From Deltaproteobacteria bacterium (GTDB lineage: Bacteria > Myxococcota_A > Polyangia > GCA-2747355): DNA of 64,000 nucleotides. The stretch is taken from NCBI GenBank assembly GCA_020633415.1, contig JACKDQ010000006.1, positions 62,001 through 126,000 on the forward strand, in the 5' to 3' direction. The notes under the pieces are model-generated. The model made no database searches, was not told the origin of the DNA, and was given only the letters and a program-made list of their open reading frames with translations. The stretch's first letter is position 1; each line of letters begins with the position of its first letter. The position numbers were made by a program, and so were the translations under genes. This document shows positions 27,401 through 35,860 of the stretch, piece by piece.

Positions 27401-27712
27401 TTTGAGACGCTTTTCGATCACCGCCTGGGTGGCGATGCCGGCGTGGTCGGTCCCCGGCATCCACAAGGTATTATCGCCCGCCATCCGATGCCAACGCGTC
27501 AGGAGGTCCTGCATCACGTTGTCCATCGCGTGACCCATGTGCAGCGCACCGGTGACGTTGGGCAGCGGCATCATGATCACGTAGCGGCGGTCCCGGGGGC
27601 GATCGTCCGGATTCGCGTCGAACGCATGCTTCTCGAGCCAGAGTTCGGCGACCTGCCGCTCCACGGTCTCGGGGGCGTATGTCTTGGGCAACTCGCTCAA
27701 TTGACTGGTCAT
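24443..27712 (-). CDS. valS: Valyl-tRNA synthetase
   Basis: About 1089 residues, longer than the usual 880-950. HIGH-type motif NVTGALHMGHAMDN (about 51), WMPGTDHAGIATQ, KMSKS motif GKRMSKSAGNG, and a C-terminal coiled-coil. Extra length comes from a charged insertion within the editing domain (about 245-285) and a four-Cys zinc-ribbon-like insert after the KMSKS region (PTCGYSND ... CGAEFD). It charges tRNA-Val. Start: ATG 27712 is taken; GTG 27721 three codons earlier is equally possible. Confidence 0.95.
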   Translation of the reverse strand: MTSQLSELPKTYAPETVERQVAELWLEKHAFDANPDDRPRDRRYVIMMPLPNVTGALHMGHAMDNVMQDLLTRWHRMAGDNTLWMPGTDHAGIATQAVIEKRLKEFEGLTRHDVGREGLIERIWQWKDQYEKRIISQQQVMGCSCDWRRHRFTMDAVCARAVRHAFFRLFADGLIFRGKRLVNWDVYLQTSVSDDEVYHETVAGNFWHLRYPFKDPRPGEPDAVIVATTRPETMLGDTAVAVHPDPEAALNSAEEKLRAELAKASAKEQAGKQAALDALIARRESHLPQLIALRDMARAGRTLRLPLVDREIPLICDVWAKPELGSGCVKITPAHDPNDYDVWQRNPEIGAINILNPDGTLNQHAGSYAGLSREAARQRVVEDLEQQGLLEAVEERQVDIGHSDRSKTPIEPYLSDQWFVAMGDQPGGVLMGRDTARSFTAAGLVQAAIDAVEEGRVKIHPARYTKTYIDWLSEKRDWPISRQLWWGHRIPVWRKTDSGALELPQALTEQFGRRVVGRLERHGTTTMLRTVEDIAHLAGIGGNEQWSLYLCPLDDESDLVGALEQGGFTAEQDVLDTWFSSALWPFSTLGWPDPQTAALNEGQAPTAAQGDRADALDYYYPGSCLVTGRDIITLWVARMVIAGLYALGDVPFADVFIHANIQDGKGKRMSKSAGNGIDPVDICNRYGTDAMRFVLCDMQTGSQDIRLPVTADCPTCGYSNDLGTTEHGQTVFTYVCGKSSVKKKGGCGAEFDVLGTMAEMPAAQPYSERFDIGRSFCTKLWNSARFAFLNLDDVPDAARTAEELKLEDRWILDGLDQAVRAVQQGLSDYNPSLAINAAREFFWSELCDWYLELIKPRLAAGGQSGALARQVLAFCLDQVLRLFHPFVPFITEHLWQRLNAQVPVRGLGPWAQAPASDVLITAAWPVANDALAAPDLRALFGELQGVTRAVRELRQRAGVSPRQALKVTIKAPTASCARISEHADIVKRLANVSELIVDPNAERTPGAASRFVSDLQVFVHDVIDDEVERNRLVTELKKVEKELALCDKKLGNQAFVGKAPAEVVDEIRQRQQQYQVQKDELLEGLEALA

Positions 27713-27800
27713 TCTCCACACCTTGCCGGCGCGCCATCCGTTGCGCTGGCACGCCGTGGCCCAGACTGACTCGGCTTGCCCGCGAGCGCAAGTCCTCGAG

Positions 27801-27816
27801 CAATAATCCGTTATTG
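27801..27816. promoter_or_regulatory. Palindrome upstream of ftsH
   Basis: CAATAATCCGTTATTG: perfect 6-base arms with a 4-base spacer, in the 176-base gap between the divergent valS and ftsH starts. Operator-like; regulator unknown. Confidence 0.4.
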
Positions 27817-27888
27817 TCGTCCGATGGCCTTGCCTTCGCGTGCCTTTCGCACTACGTTCAGCTCGCCCCCAATGGCGTTTTGCTCTTT

Positions 27889-29430
27889 ATGAATCCGTGG
27901 ATTTTATTGATAGGTGCGGTCGTTTTTCTCTGGCTGTGGCTGAGCCGATCTGGCGGCCGGCCCACCCAGCGTGGCGTGCTGTCGTTCGGCAAGAGCCGCG
28001 CGCGTGAAGTCGAAAACGAGTCCGTTACCTTCGAGGATGTTGCCGGCGTCGACGAGGCGACCGAAGAGCTGAAGGAAGTCGTGGACTTCCTAAAGAAACC
28101 GGCGCGCTACGCTGCTGTTGGTGCACGCATCCCCAAGGGCGTGCTGCTCGTCGGTCCGCCGGGAACTGGCAAGACGCTGCTCGCCCGCGCTGTGGCTGGC
28201 GAGGCCGGTGTGCCATTCTACCAACTCTCCGGCTCCGATTTCGTCGAGATGTTCGTCGGCGTCGGTGCCGCCCGCGTCCGCGACCTGTTCAAGAAAGCCC
28301 GCGAATCGGCGCCGTGCATCATCTTTATCGATGAGCTCGACGCGTTGGGGCGCGCCCGTGGTGCGGCGGGACTCTCCCACGAAGAGCGCGAGCAAACGCT
28401 CAACCAGCTGCTCGTCGAGATGGATGGATTCGATCCGGCGATTGGTGTGATCGTCATGGCGGCGACCAACCGACCGGAGATCCTCGACGGCGCCCTGCTC
28501 CGCGCGGGTCGTTTCGATCGCCAGGTCACCGTCGACCGTCCCGATCGGGACGGCCGCGTGGCGATCCTCAAGATTCACTCGCGCTCAGTTGAGTTGGGAC
28601 AAGGGGTCGACCTCGACGCGATTGCTAGCCGCACACCAGGGTTCGCCGGCGCTGACCTGGCGAACTTGGTCAACGAGGCGGCGCTGTTGGCGGCGCGACG
28701 CAACAAAAAGCTGGTCGGTCCTGACGAGTTTGAAGAGGCGATCGAGCGGCTAATGATCGGCCTCAAGAAAAAGGGCCGGCTGTTTACCGAGCCCGAACGC
28801 CGAATGATCGCCTACCACGAGCTCGGACACGCCTGCGTGGCTGCCCTGTTGCCCGGCGCATCGCCGGTTCAAAAGGTCAGTATCGTCCCCCGGGGGGTAA
28901 CCGGCGGCGTGACGATCATGGACACCCAGGATCGCCAACTCTACAAGCGCTCGGAGCTGACCGATCGCATCGCGGTGCTGCTCGGTGGACGGGCAGCCGA
29001 GTTGTTGTTCATCGGTGAACCGAGCACAGGAGCCCATGGCGACCTATCGCAAGCGACCGAGGTCGCCAGCGACATGGTGCGCAAGTACGGCATGAGCGAT
29101 CTCGGTACGCGGGCGTTCGAACGCCCGGGGATGGCGATGGTCAACGAAGCGATCGCCCAAACCCCGGTCGCTCATGGGGCGCAGGCCGCCGACCGCATCG
29201 ATAAGGAAGTCCAGCGCATTCTCGATGAGGGGATGCAGCGCGCCACCGAGCTGCTGACCGCCCACCGCGAACAGATCGAAGCATTGGCGGTCCGGCTGCT
29301 CGAGGAGCAAACGCTGAGCGGCGACGACGTGCGACGTGGGCTTGGTTTGCCTGTGGAAAAAGCGCCCGATGGGCCGAGCAGCGAGCCGACAGGCGACGAC
29401 GACTCGCACGCCCGCGACGAAGACAGCTAG
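27889..29430 (+). CDS. ftsH: Short FtsH-type membrane AAA+ metalloprotease
   Basis: 513 residues from ATG 27889, well below the roughly 600-650 of ordinary FtsH. One N-terminal membrane helix (NPWILLIGAVVFLWLWL); no second helix or periplasmic domain. AAA+ domain: Walker A GPPGTGKT (about 88), Walker B IIFIDELDALG, pore FVEMFVGVGA, arginine fingers in the SRH (RAGRFDR). Protease: HELGH (about 310; the family usually has HEAGH) and the third zinc ligand Asp in STGAHGDLSQAT. Acidic C-terminal tail. It degrades membrane and soluble proteins. Confidence 0.92.
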   Translation: MNPWILLIGAVVFLWLWLSRSGGRPTQRGVLSFGKSRAREVENESVTFEDVAGVDEATEELKEVVDFLKKPARYAAVGARIPKGVLLVGPPGTGKTLLARAVAGEAGVPFYQLSGSDFVEMFVGVGAARVRDLFKKARESAPCIIFIDELDALGRARGAAGLSHEEREQTLNQLLVEMDGFDPAIGVIVMAATNRPEILDGALLRAGRFDRQVTVDRPDRDGRVAILKIHSRSVELGQGVDLDAIASRTPGFAGADLANLVNEAALLAARRNKKLVGPDEFEEAIERLMIGLKKKGRLFTEPERRMIAYHELGHACVAALLPGASPVQKVSIVPRGVTGGVTIMDTQDRQLYKRSELTDRIAVLLGGRAAELLFIGEPSTGAHGDLSQATEVASDMVRKYGMSDLGTRAFERPGMAMVNEAIAQTPVAHGAQAADRIDKEVQRILDEGMQRATELLTAHREQIEALAVRLLEEQTLSGDDVRRGLGLPVEKAPDGPSSEPTGDDDSHARDEDS

Positions 29431-29433
29431 CGG

Positions 29434-30219
29434 CTAGATTTCGCCGCCGACCAACTGGACAAAGCCGTCAAGCAGCGCGTTGTAGGCGGCACGGCCGTAG
29501 CCCCAGTTTTCAACATTTACACCGTTGAGATTGTCGAAGCTGAACGCAGCGATCGTCCGCTCGGTGATGTTGAGCTTGGTGCTCAGTCGGCTCGAGAACG
29601 GACCACCCCAATCAGCCTGATCGCTGATGCGAATATTGTCGATCTCGCCGAGGAAGCCGTCGCTGGCCCCACCAAAGATGAACCGCCCGCTGACCGTCTC
29701 GCGCTCACGCTCCATCGCGATCTGATCCTTGGCTACCACCCCACCGTTGAGGTAGAGGCGAACGATGCCTTCCTGAACCTCGATCGCCAGATGCGTCCAT
29801 TCTTCGGCGGCAACGCGTTGCGCACTCTGGAGGTGCGCCGTGCCCAGGCGAAGCTCGAGAATGTCACTGCTAACGCCGAGGGTGATACCGCCACCACGCA
29901 GCACGACTTGATCGCCTGAGGCCGCATCCAGCTTGACCCAGAACTCGATGCTGAAGTCGCGCGTGAGGATCGTGCGCAGCTGCTCGTCGACCGGAACCTG
30001 AACGCTACCGCCGCGGCCAACGACAACAAACTGCGCCAACGGGTCAGCAATGGTCGGCTCCGCCGGACGCATGTTATTCGTCGGCACGATCTCCGGCAGC
30101 TGTCCCAACTGAGGGGGTGGCAGCTCACCACTAACCGGCGTCCAGCCCGCTGGGCCATCGCCACCTCCGCAGCCAACCATCAACACGGTCGCGTAGAGTA
30201 TGGTAATCGCGCTGCGCAT
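29434..30219 (-). CDS. Lipoprotein with LamG/concanavalin-type domain
   Basis: 261 residues from ATG 30219, preceded by GGAGGGGAC. Lipobox ends at the Cys of LMVGC, followed by Gly- and Pro-rich spacer. From about 75 the sequence reads as a LamG-like jelly-roll: FSIEFWVKLD, GDQVVLRGGGITLGV, EEWTHLAIEVQEGIVRLYLNG and GEIDNIRISD. Such domains bind sugars or proteins at the surface. The gene converges on ftsH with stops 3 bases apart. Confidence 0.82.
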   Translation of the reverse strand: MRSAITILYATVLMVGCGGGDGPAGWTPVSGELPPPQLGQLPEIVPTNNMRPAEPTIADPLAQFVVVGRGGSVQVPVDEQLRTILTRDFSIEFWVKLDAASGDQVVLRGGGITLGVSSDILELRLGTAHLQSAQRVAAEEWTHLAIEVQEGIVRLYLNGGVVAKDQIAMERERETVSGRFIFGGASDGFLGEIDNIRISDQADWGGPFSSRLSTKLNITERTIAAFSFDNLNGVNVENWGYGRAAYNALLDGFVQLVGGEI

Positions 30220-30442
30220 GTCCCCTCCTCGCACGGAAGCATTTCGGTCTGTTACTTACGTCGCTCCCCTCTATTCGTCGGCTAGCGAACAGAATTGAGC
30301 GGCGATGATACTTTCGGCATTTTCCGCACGAGAATATCTGTGCAAGGCGCGCGCCAGCGGCAAACAGCGCGCTAACTGCCGCCGAGCGACAAGCGACCGG
30401 GGCCAAGCACGCCAATTGGGGAGACAACCCCCCGACGCTCGA
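30220..30442. other. Intergenic gap, no gene recognised
   Basis: About 220 bases between two leftward lipoprotein genes. No credible frame. It ends with the ribosome site of the LamG lipoprotein; no convincing promoter pair seen. Confidence 0.4.
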
Positions 30443-31987
30443 TCAGCGCGGCAACAAAACGATTTGGCCGCGAAGGTAAGCAAGGTTCAGCGGATTGAAG
30501 CGCGGTTGATCCAGATAATCCGCCAAGTTGAGCTCGGCATTCGGTGCCGAGCCGGGCCCGGCCTCCATGATGTTAAACCCGGGACTATCGAAATGCCCGG
30601 AGCTCGTGCGAGGCCCACCTACATTGGACTCCCCACCAAACAGACCGTACGGTGGCGGACCATTGGCAACCAGTCCAAGGGCGTGTCCCACCTCGTGGGC
30701 CGTCAGCGCACCGACCAAGCGCGCCAACAATTCGACGACGAATACCAGGCGATTGTAGCGGCGGCGAGCCGCCGACGAGGCGCTCGCCGGGTCGAACCCC
30801 GCGCTCAGGATCTGCGGGTCGAGCGGGCTTTCACCGAGCGGCACACCCCCGGCTCCAAGGTCGGGGACAAACTCACCGAACACCAGCTCCGCCAGCGCAC
30901 GCACCGCGGCATCGCGGCTGACCAGATCGGCAACCGTCGCCAACGCTTTGGAGGTAAACACGCCAAACTCGGGCCCAATGTTGGCTTCGTTCTGCCGGTT
31001 ATTGCGATCGATCGAACGCGATAGCCCCAAATACGGTCGCGCTGGATCCCCTCCGCCGATACTGATCGCCGAAAAGCGCCGTTCGCGCTCAGCGCCGCTC
31101 AACGTTTGCAGACGGAAGTCGATCAATCGCGGCGCGTTGGGCTCGCCTTGTCGCAAGAATGCAATATTGACGGAGTCTGGACCGTGGGTGCCATCGAGTT
31201 CGATCGCGAACATCCGCCTGATCTCGACGACGATCAAGCGCTGCAGCCAGGTTTCGACGATCGCAGTGCAGCCGCTCACGGCGAAGTTCTCGACCGACGA
31301 GCATCCTGAGACCGGCGTCGCCGTAGCCAACCCGGCGACGCGAAGGTCTTCGACGAAATCGGCCGTTCCGTTGGGCTGCTTGGAGACGCTGACGCTAAAC
31401 CCGCCGTTTGCTCGCGGCACACGTGCGATCGCGTAGTTGTCTTGATCGAAGACGAGCAACCAAGTGTCGCGAACAAAGAACGGATCACGCGCTGCGGTCA
31501 AGTCGGCAACATCGACGGTTAGCGCCCGCGTCACACGCTGCGCACCATTATTGATCGCGGCGGTGAAGGTAACCGTATTGGCCGTTGGGGCGAACTGCCT
31601 GCCGACGTCAAGCGTTGCGCCGTCGGCAGTTTGGCGCAGCAAGTCGGCCAACTCGGACTGTGCTGACCGGCCGCCAAGCGCGGCCGATGCGACCAAAGAC
31701 AGCGTCGATGATCGTGCATCGCTACCGCGCCAGAGCAGGTCCACGGAAAACCGCTCGCGCGACACAGCAACGCGATAGTCGCGGGTGTTTCCGCTGACAT
31801 CGCGATAGCCCAGGCTGCCGTTGAGCTGCGCCGGAAGGCGATTTACGGTCAGCGAAAAGGAAAACGGCACAAACTGGTCGACGGATACCGCCACGTCCGG
31901 CGAACTATCGGCGAGCAGCGCACCATCGGTCGCTGCGCTTGTTGAAACGCACCCGGTGATGCCGAAGAGCAACACGAGCCAACGCAT
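30443..31987 (-). CDS. Metzincin-like zinc metalloprotease lipoprotein
   Basis: 514 residues. Lipobox ends at Cys13 (GITGC), then an acidic Ala/Asp spacer. The body is beta-rich to about 400. Near the C-terminus is HEVGHALGL (431-439), the HExxHxxG helix of metzincins, but position +10 is Ala instead of the usual third ligand His/Asp. A candidate ligand is His465 (SGHFD), with a Met-turn-like NIMEAG at 472-477. That spacing recalls leishmanolysin-type (M8) enzymes, where the third His follows an insertion. Probably a surface protease. Confidence 0.72.
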   Translation of the reverse strand: MRWLVLLFGITGCVSTSAATDGALLADSSPDVAVSVDQFVPFSFSLTVNRLPAQLNGSLGYRDVSGNTRDYRVAVSRERFSVDLLWRGSDARSSTLSLVASAALGGRSAQSELADLLRQTADGATLDVGRQFAPTANTVTFTAAINNGAQRVTRALTVDVADLTAARDPFFVRDTWLLVFDQDNYAIARVPRANGGFSVSVSKQPNGTADFVEDLRVAGLATATPVSGCSSVENFAVSGCTAIVETWLQRLIVVEIRRMFAIELDGTHGPDSVNIAFLRQGEPNAPRLIDFRLQTLSGAERERRFSAISIGGGDPARPYLGLSRSIDRNNRQNEANIGPEFGVFTSKALATVADLVSRDAAVRALAELVFGEFVPDLGAGGVPLGESPLDPQILSAGFDPASASSAARRRYNRLVFVVELLARLVGALTAHEVGHALGLVANGPPPYGLFGGESNVGGPRTSSGHFDSPGFNIMEAGPGSAPNAELNLADYLDQPRFNPLNLAYLRGQIVLLPR

Positions 31988-32013
31988 GCGCTATCCTAAC
32001 ACCTGGCGAGTTG

Positions 32014-32049
32014 TGAGATCTGCTTGTGACGGGGTATTGTATGATCTCA
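32014..32049. promoter_or_regulatory. Inverted repeat in divergent region upstream of MshEN-Hsp70 gene
   Basis: TGAGATC (32014-32020) and GATCTCA (32043-32049), 22-base spacer, within the 120-base gap between the divergent metalloprotease and Hsp70-fusion genes. A TATGAT -10-like box lies at 32040-32045 on the plus strand, inside the right arm. Confidence 0.4.
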
Positions 32050-32107
32050 ACGCAAAATCAGTGACAGCGAAGCCTCCTGCGGGCAAGAGCGGGGTCTATA
32101 GCCGACG

Positions 32108-34144
32108 ATGAACAGAAGACGCCTCGGTGAACTGCTGATCGAAGCCGGCTTACTCGACACGACACAGCTGCGCAGCGCGATCGACGCCCAGCGACACGAA
32201 TACAAGCCCCTCGCGCTGTTGCTGGTCGAGCTCGGCATCGTCGACGATCGCCGTCTTGCTGCCGCCGTGAGCAAGGCGTTGAGCATCGATCGCATCGACC
32301 TCGATCGCCAACAGATCGACCCGCAGCTCTTACACCTGGTCGATCGACGATTCTGCGAGCGCTATCTCTGTATCCCGATCCAAATCAACGTCTCGCTCGG
32401 CGTGGCAACACTGGCGGTTGCCGATGCTACCGAGGGCAACGCCATCGAGCAGTTTCGCCAGACCACCGGCTACGCCGCTCAGCCTTTGGCCGCCGGTCCA
32501 CTGGCGATCATGCGAGCGATCGATCGCTGCTATCCAGGCCCGACCAAGACCTCGGTTCCCCCACCCCTGCCGATCCAGGCGATCGATAGCTCGTTGGCCG
32601 AACGCATCGATATCGATGTCTGGCTCGAGCCAAGCCGCAGCGGTGCCTCACCTTGGGGCAGCGGCCTCCTTTCGGAAGATGATTGGCTCGGCCCAGGCGA
32701 ACCGATCACACTCAGCGAAGCACTGACCAGTCGGGTCGATGCCGCGCAGTCCGATGAGCTCGTCGCACTGCGAGCGGAAGTCCAGGAGCTGCGCGAGCGG
32801 GTCAGCCGACTCGAAGCCAACCTGGAGCTGCGCCCTGAGCCGAGCCAGGCGCCGTCAGCCCAACCCGTCACCGATCTGCCCCAACCGCCTGAACCGACCG
32901 TCGAACCGGCCGACAACGCGCATGCGCCGAGCAGCAGCCGCGCAGGCACGCAATCGCTCACCCGCATCGGGGTGCCGTTACCATCGCCCGCCTCGAGCGA
33001 CACTGAGCCGCTGATCGCCATCGACTTTGGCACGACACGCTCGAGCGTTGCTGTCGACATCGACGGCATCGGGCACGCGCTCGAGCTGCCCAACGGGCAG
33101 ACCGACATGCCATCGGTGGTCGGCTTTCCGGAGGACCGTGCGCTGATCATCGGCAATGCGGCGCGGAGCCTGTTCGCTTCCACGCCCGACCGCGCGATCT
33201 GCTCGCCCAAGCGACTGCTCGGCTATCGCTTTGACGACCCAAGCATTGGCCCATACCTCGCAGAACTGGCGATGCCAACCGTCCCCGACGAAGACGGATT
33301 GATCCAACTTGTCACCCCGCGCGGAAAGATGCCGGTCAGCGAGATTTGTGGGCAGATCATCGGCCTACTGCGACTGATCGCGGAAAGCCAAATCAAGCGC
33401 AGCGTGCGCCGTGCGGTGTTGACCATTCCGGTGCTATTTTCCGAAGCTCGACAGAACGCACTGCGCCAGGCCGCCGCCCACGCTGGCCTCGAAGTCGTCG
33501 AGATGATCGCCGAACCGGTGGCCGCCGCTCTGGCCTGCCGCCAAGACCCCGGGTTTTCCGGTCAGGTTGGCGTCTACGACTTCGGTGGCGGGACATTCGA
33601 CTTTTCGATCGTTTCTGTCGACGGTGACGATGTCGAGGTCGTCGCTACGGGCGGTGATGATTGGCTCGGCGGCGATGACTTCGATGCAGCGCTGGCCGGC
33701 GCAGCAGCCAACGCGTTCTGGCGCGCCCACAAGATCGAGCTGCGCAACCAAATCGTCCAATGGCAACGCTTGCTGGTCGCTGCTGAGCAGGCCAAGCAAA
33801 CGCTTTCCCGCAAAGACCAAGCGACGCTTCGGCTAACCGGCGCGGCGCTCACCCAACGCGGGCCACTGGACATGATCTATCCGACCAACGTGATCCAGTT
33901 TACCGGGATCACATCACAGCTGATCTCTCGCTCGCTGGAAAGCTGCGCCCAAGTTCTCGCTCGCGCTAAACTGGCGCCGCAGGATCTCTCGGCGGTCTAT
34001 CTCTCGGGTGGCGTCAGCAACCTGCCAAGCGTACGCACCGCGGTCGCGCGGTATTTCTGTCAGCAACCGCGCACCGTCGTTCCACCGGAACGGGCGGTGC
34101 TGCTCGGCGCAATGGTCCGCGCCTCGATGCTCAATCAGAACTGA
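32108..34144 (+). CDS. GspE/MshE N-terminal domain fused to Hsp70 ATPase domain
   Basis: 678 residues. Residues 1-145 are an MshEN-like module (RRLGELLIEAGLLDTTQLRSA, LVELGIVDDRRLAAAVS, VPI-type strands LGVATLAVADAT), normally at the N-terminus of type II secretion/pilus ATPases, where some bind c-di-GMP. A linker with a short coiled-coil (about 210-245, LRAEVQELRERVSRLEANLE) and a Pro-rich stretch follow. Residues about 299-678 are an Hsp70 nucleotide-binding domain: IAIDFGTTRSSVAV, EPVAAALAC, GVYDFGGGTFDFS, YLSGGVSNLP. The sequence ends after the ATPase; there is no substrate-binding domain. Client recognition must therefore differ from DnaK. Confidence 0.85.
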   Translation: MNRRRLGELLIEAGLLDTTQLRSAIDAQRHEYKPLALLLVELGIVDDRRLAAAVSKALSIDRIDLDRQQIDPQLLHLVDRRFCERYLCIPIQINVSLGVATLAVADATEGNAIEQFRQTTGYAAQPLAAGPLAIMRAIDRCYPGPTKTSVPPPLPIQAIDSSLAERIDIDVWLEPSRSGASPWGSGLLSEDDWLGPGEPITLSEALTSRVDAAQSDELVALRAEVQELRERVSRLEANLELRPEPSQAPSAQPVTDLPQPPEPTVEPADNAHAPSSSRAGTQSLTRIGVPLPSPASSDTEPLIAIDFGTTRSSVAVDIDGIGHALELPNGQTDMPSVVGFPEDRALIIGNAARSLFASTPDRAICSPKRLLGYRFDDPSIGPYLAELAMPTVPDEDGLIQLVTPRGKMPVSEICGQIIGLLRLIAESQIKRSVRRAVLTIPVLFSEARQNALRQAAAHAGLEVVEMIAEPVAAALACRQDPGFSGQVGVYDFGGGTFDFSIVSVDGDDVEVVATGGDDWLGGDDFDAALAGAAANAFWRAHKIELRNQIVQWQRLLVAAEQAKQTLSRKDQATLRLTGAALTQRGPLDMIYPTNVIQFTGITSQLISRSLESCAQVLARAKLAPQDLSAVYLSGGVSNLPSVRTAVARYFCQQPRTVVPPERAVLLGAMVRASMLNQN

Positions 34145-35829
34145 CCGTAGACCAAGCGGCCGCCAACCATCGTCGCCAAGACCTCGACCTGAGGCAGTTC
34201 CTTTGGATCGATCTTCAGCAGATCCCGATCGAGCACGACCAAGTCGGCATCCATGTTGGCGATCAGGCGTCCGCGCAACATCTCGACGCCCGCTGAGTAT
34301 GCCGACCCGTAGGTGTAGGCATGCAACGCCTGCCCGACGGTCAGCGTCTCGTGCTCGAACAAACCGCGCGGACCGGCCGGCCAGGTGTTGCGAGTGACGG
34401 CCGCGTAGAGGTTGCGCAGCGGACTGAGCGGCTCGACGGGCCAATCAGTACCTAACGCCAAGGGCACACCCGCCCGCAACAGCGACCGCCAGACATAGCC
34501 GCGCTCGCGCGCGCGCATCGTTCCAAGACGCTTTTCGACCCAGCGTTGGTCGGTGATGAAGTGACAGGGCTGCATCGAGGCGATCGTCTCGGTTTGGCGG
34601 AAGCGCTCGATCTGCGTCGGAGCGATCACCTGCGCGTGCTCGACGCGATGGCGCAGCGGTTTGCCGTCTGGACCGTATTTGGCCGCGGCAAATGCCTTGA
34701 GCGCGATCTCAACGGCCCGATCGCCGATCGCATGAAGCGCTACTTGAAAGCCGCTGCGCGCGGCTTGTTTGACCCGACGAAGCAACAGGTCCTCGGCGGT
34801 GAGTAGCATCCCGCGACAGCCGTTCCTTGCGCAGTCCTTGCCCCCGTCAGCGTAGGGTTCGAGCAGTGCAGCGGTTTGCGATCCAAGGGTACCGTCGACG
34901 AAGCCTTTGAGTGCGCCGAAGACCAGGAATCCGTCGCTGGTGCCGATCTGACGACGCAGCGCCTCGCTCTTTTCCAGCGGCTGGTCGAGCTCACCCCAGG
35001 CGAAAACCCGAGCCGTCAGTTGCCCGTCGCGTCGCAGCGCGATCAGCGCCTCGATGTCTGAACCGCCATCTTGAATCGAGGTGACGCCGAGACGGCGCGC
35101 GCGGTTCAGGGCACGCGACAACTGATCGCGCGCTTGAGCCAGACTGATTTCTGGCTTGATTAACTCGATGGCGTTTTCCTTGAGCAGTCCGCTCGGCTGG
35201 CCGCCGGACTCGCGCTCGATCACACCGCCATCGGGATCGGGCGTCTCGCGGCCGATCTTAGCTCGGGTTAGCGCTGCCGTATTGGCCCAGGCGACGTGCC
35301 CATCGACCCGTCGCAGGTAGACCGGATGATTGGGCGCCACGCGGTCAAGATCGTGACGCGTCGGCCAACGGCCATCGGTCCAGAGGGTGTGGTCCCAACC
35401 ACGACCGTAGATCCATTGCCCCTCAGGCGTGGTCTTGACGCGCTGGGCAACCGCATCGACGGCGGCCTCTAGCGTTTTCGTGCGAGCGAGATTGAGGCCG
35501 GTCAGCATCCGACCCGCGCTCTGCAAATGAAGGTGGGCGTCATGGAAACCCGGCGCAACGAATCGGCCCTTGAGGTCGATGCGACGGGTGCGATCGTCGA
35601 GATCGCCCTGCAGCTGCTCGAGAGAGCCGGCGGCCAGGATCCGATCGCCGGCGATCGCCAAGGCGCTAACCACACGCTGGTCATCCTCGGAGGTGAAGAT
35701 CCGGCCGTTGTAGAGCAGCAGAGTCGCCTTCGGTCGCTTCACGTTATTCAATCCTGCCGCTGGTCCCGACAGATTCGCAGAACAAGCGGCGCAGCAGAGA
35801 GCAAGCAAACAGTTCAGAACGCGGTTCAT
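34135..35829 (-). CDS. Amidohydrolase (YtcJ-like) lipoprotein
   Basis: 564 residues. Lipobox ends at the Cys of CCAAC near residue 16. Amidohydrolase-3 architecture: N-terminal composite strand ATLLLYNGRIFTSEDD, metal motif HDAHLHLQ, IYGRGWDHTLW, a later VALHAIGDRAV and RVEHAQV with metal-binding His, and ALGTDWPVEPLSP carrying the catalytic Asp. The family hydrolyses amide bonds such as N-substituted formamides; the export signal is common in predicted secreted members. Its end overlaps the convergent Hsp70-fusion gene by 10 bases. Confidence 0.88.
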   Translation of the reverse strand: MNRVLNCLLALCCAACSANLSGPAAGLNNVKRPKATLLLYNGRIFTSEDDQRVVSALAIAGDRILAAGSLEQLQGDLDDRTRRIDLKGRFVAPGFHDAHLHLQSAGRMLTGLNLARTKTLEAAVDAVAQRVKTTPEGQWIYGRGWDHTLWTDGRWPTRHDLDRVAPNHPVYLRRVDGHVAWANTAALTRAKIGRETPDPDGGVIERESGGQPSGLLKENAIELIKPEISLAQARDQLSRALNRARRLGVTSIQDGGSDIEALIALRRDGQLTARVFAWGELDQPLEKSEALRRQIGTSDGFLVFGALKGFVDGTLGSQTAALLEPYADGGKDCARNGCRGMLLTAEDLLLRRVKQAARSGFQVALHAIGDRAVEIALKAFAAAKYGPDGKPLRHRVEHAQVIAPTQIERFRQTETIASMQPCHFITDQRWVEKRLGTMRARERGYVWRSLLRAGVPLALGTDWPVEPLSPLRNLYAAVTRNTWPAGPRGLFEHETLTVGQALHAYTYGSAYSAGVEMLRGRLIANMDADLVVLDRDLLKIDPKELPQVEVLATMVGGRLVYGQF

Positions 35830-35860
35830 GCCGATCGCCTAACGCACCCGGCAACAGCAC

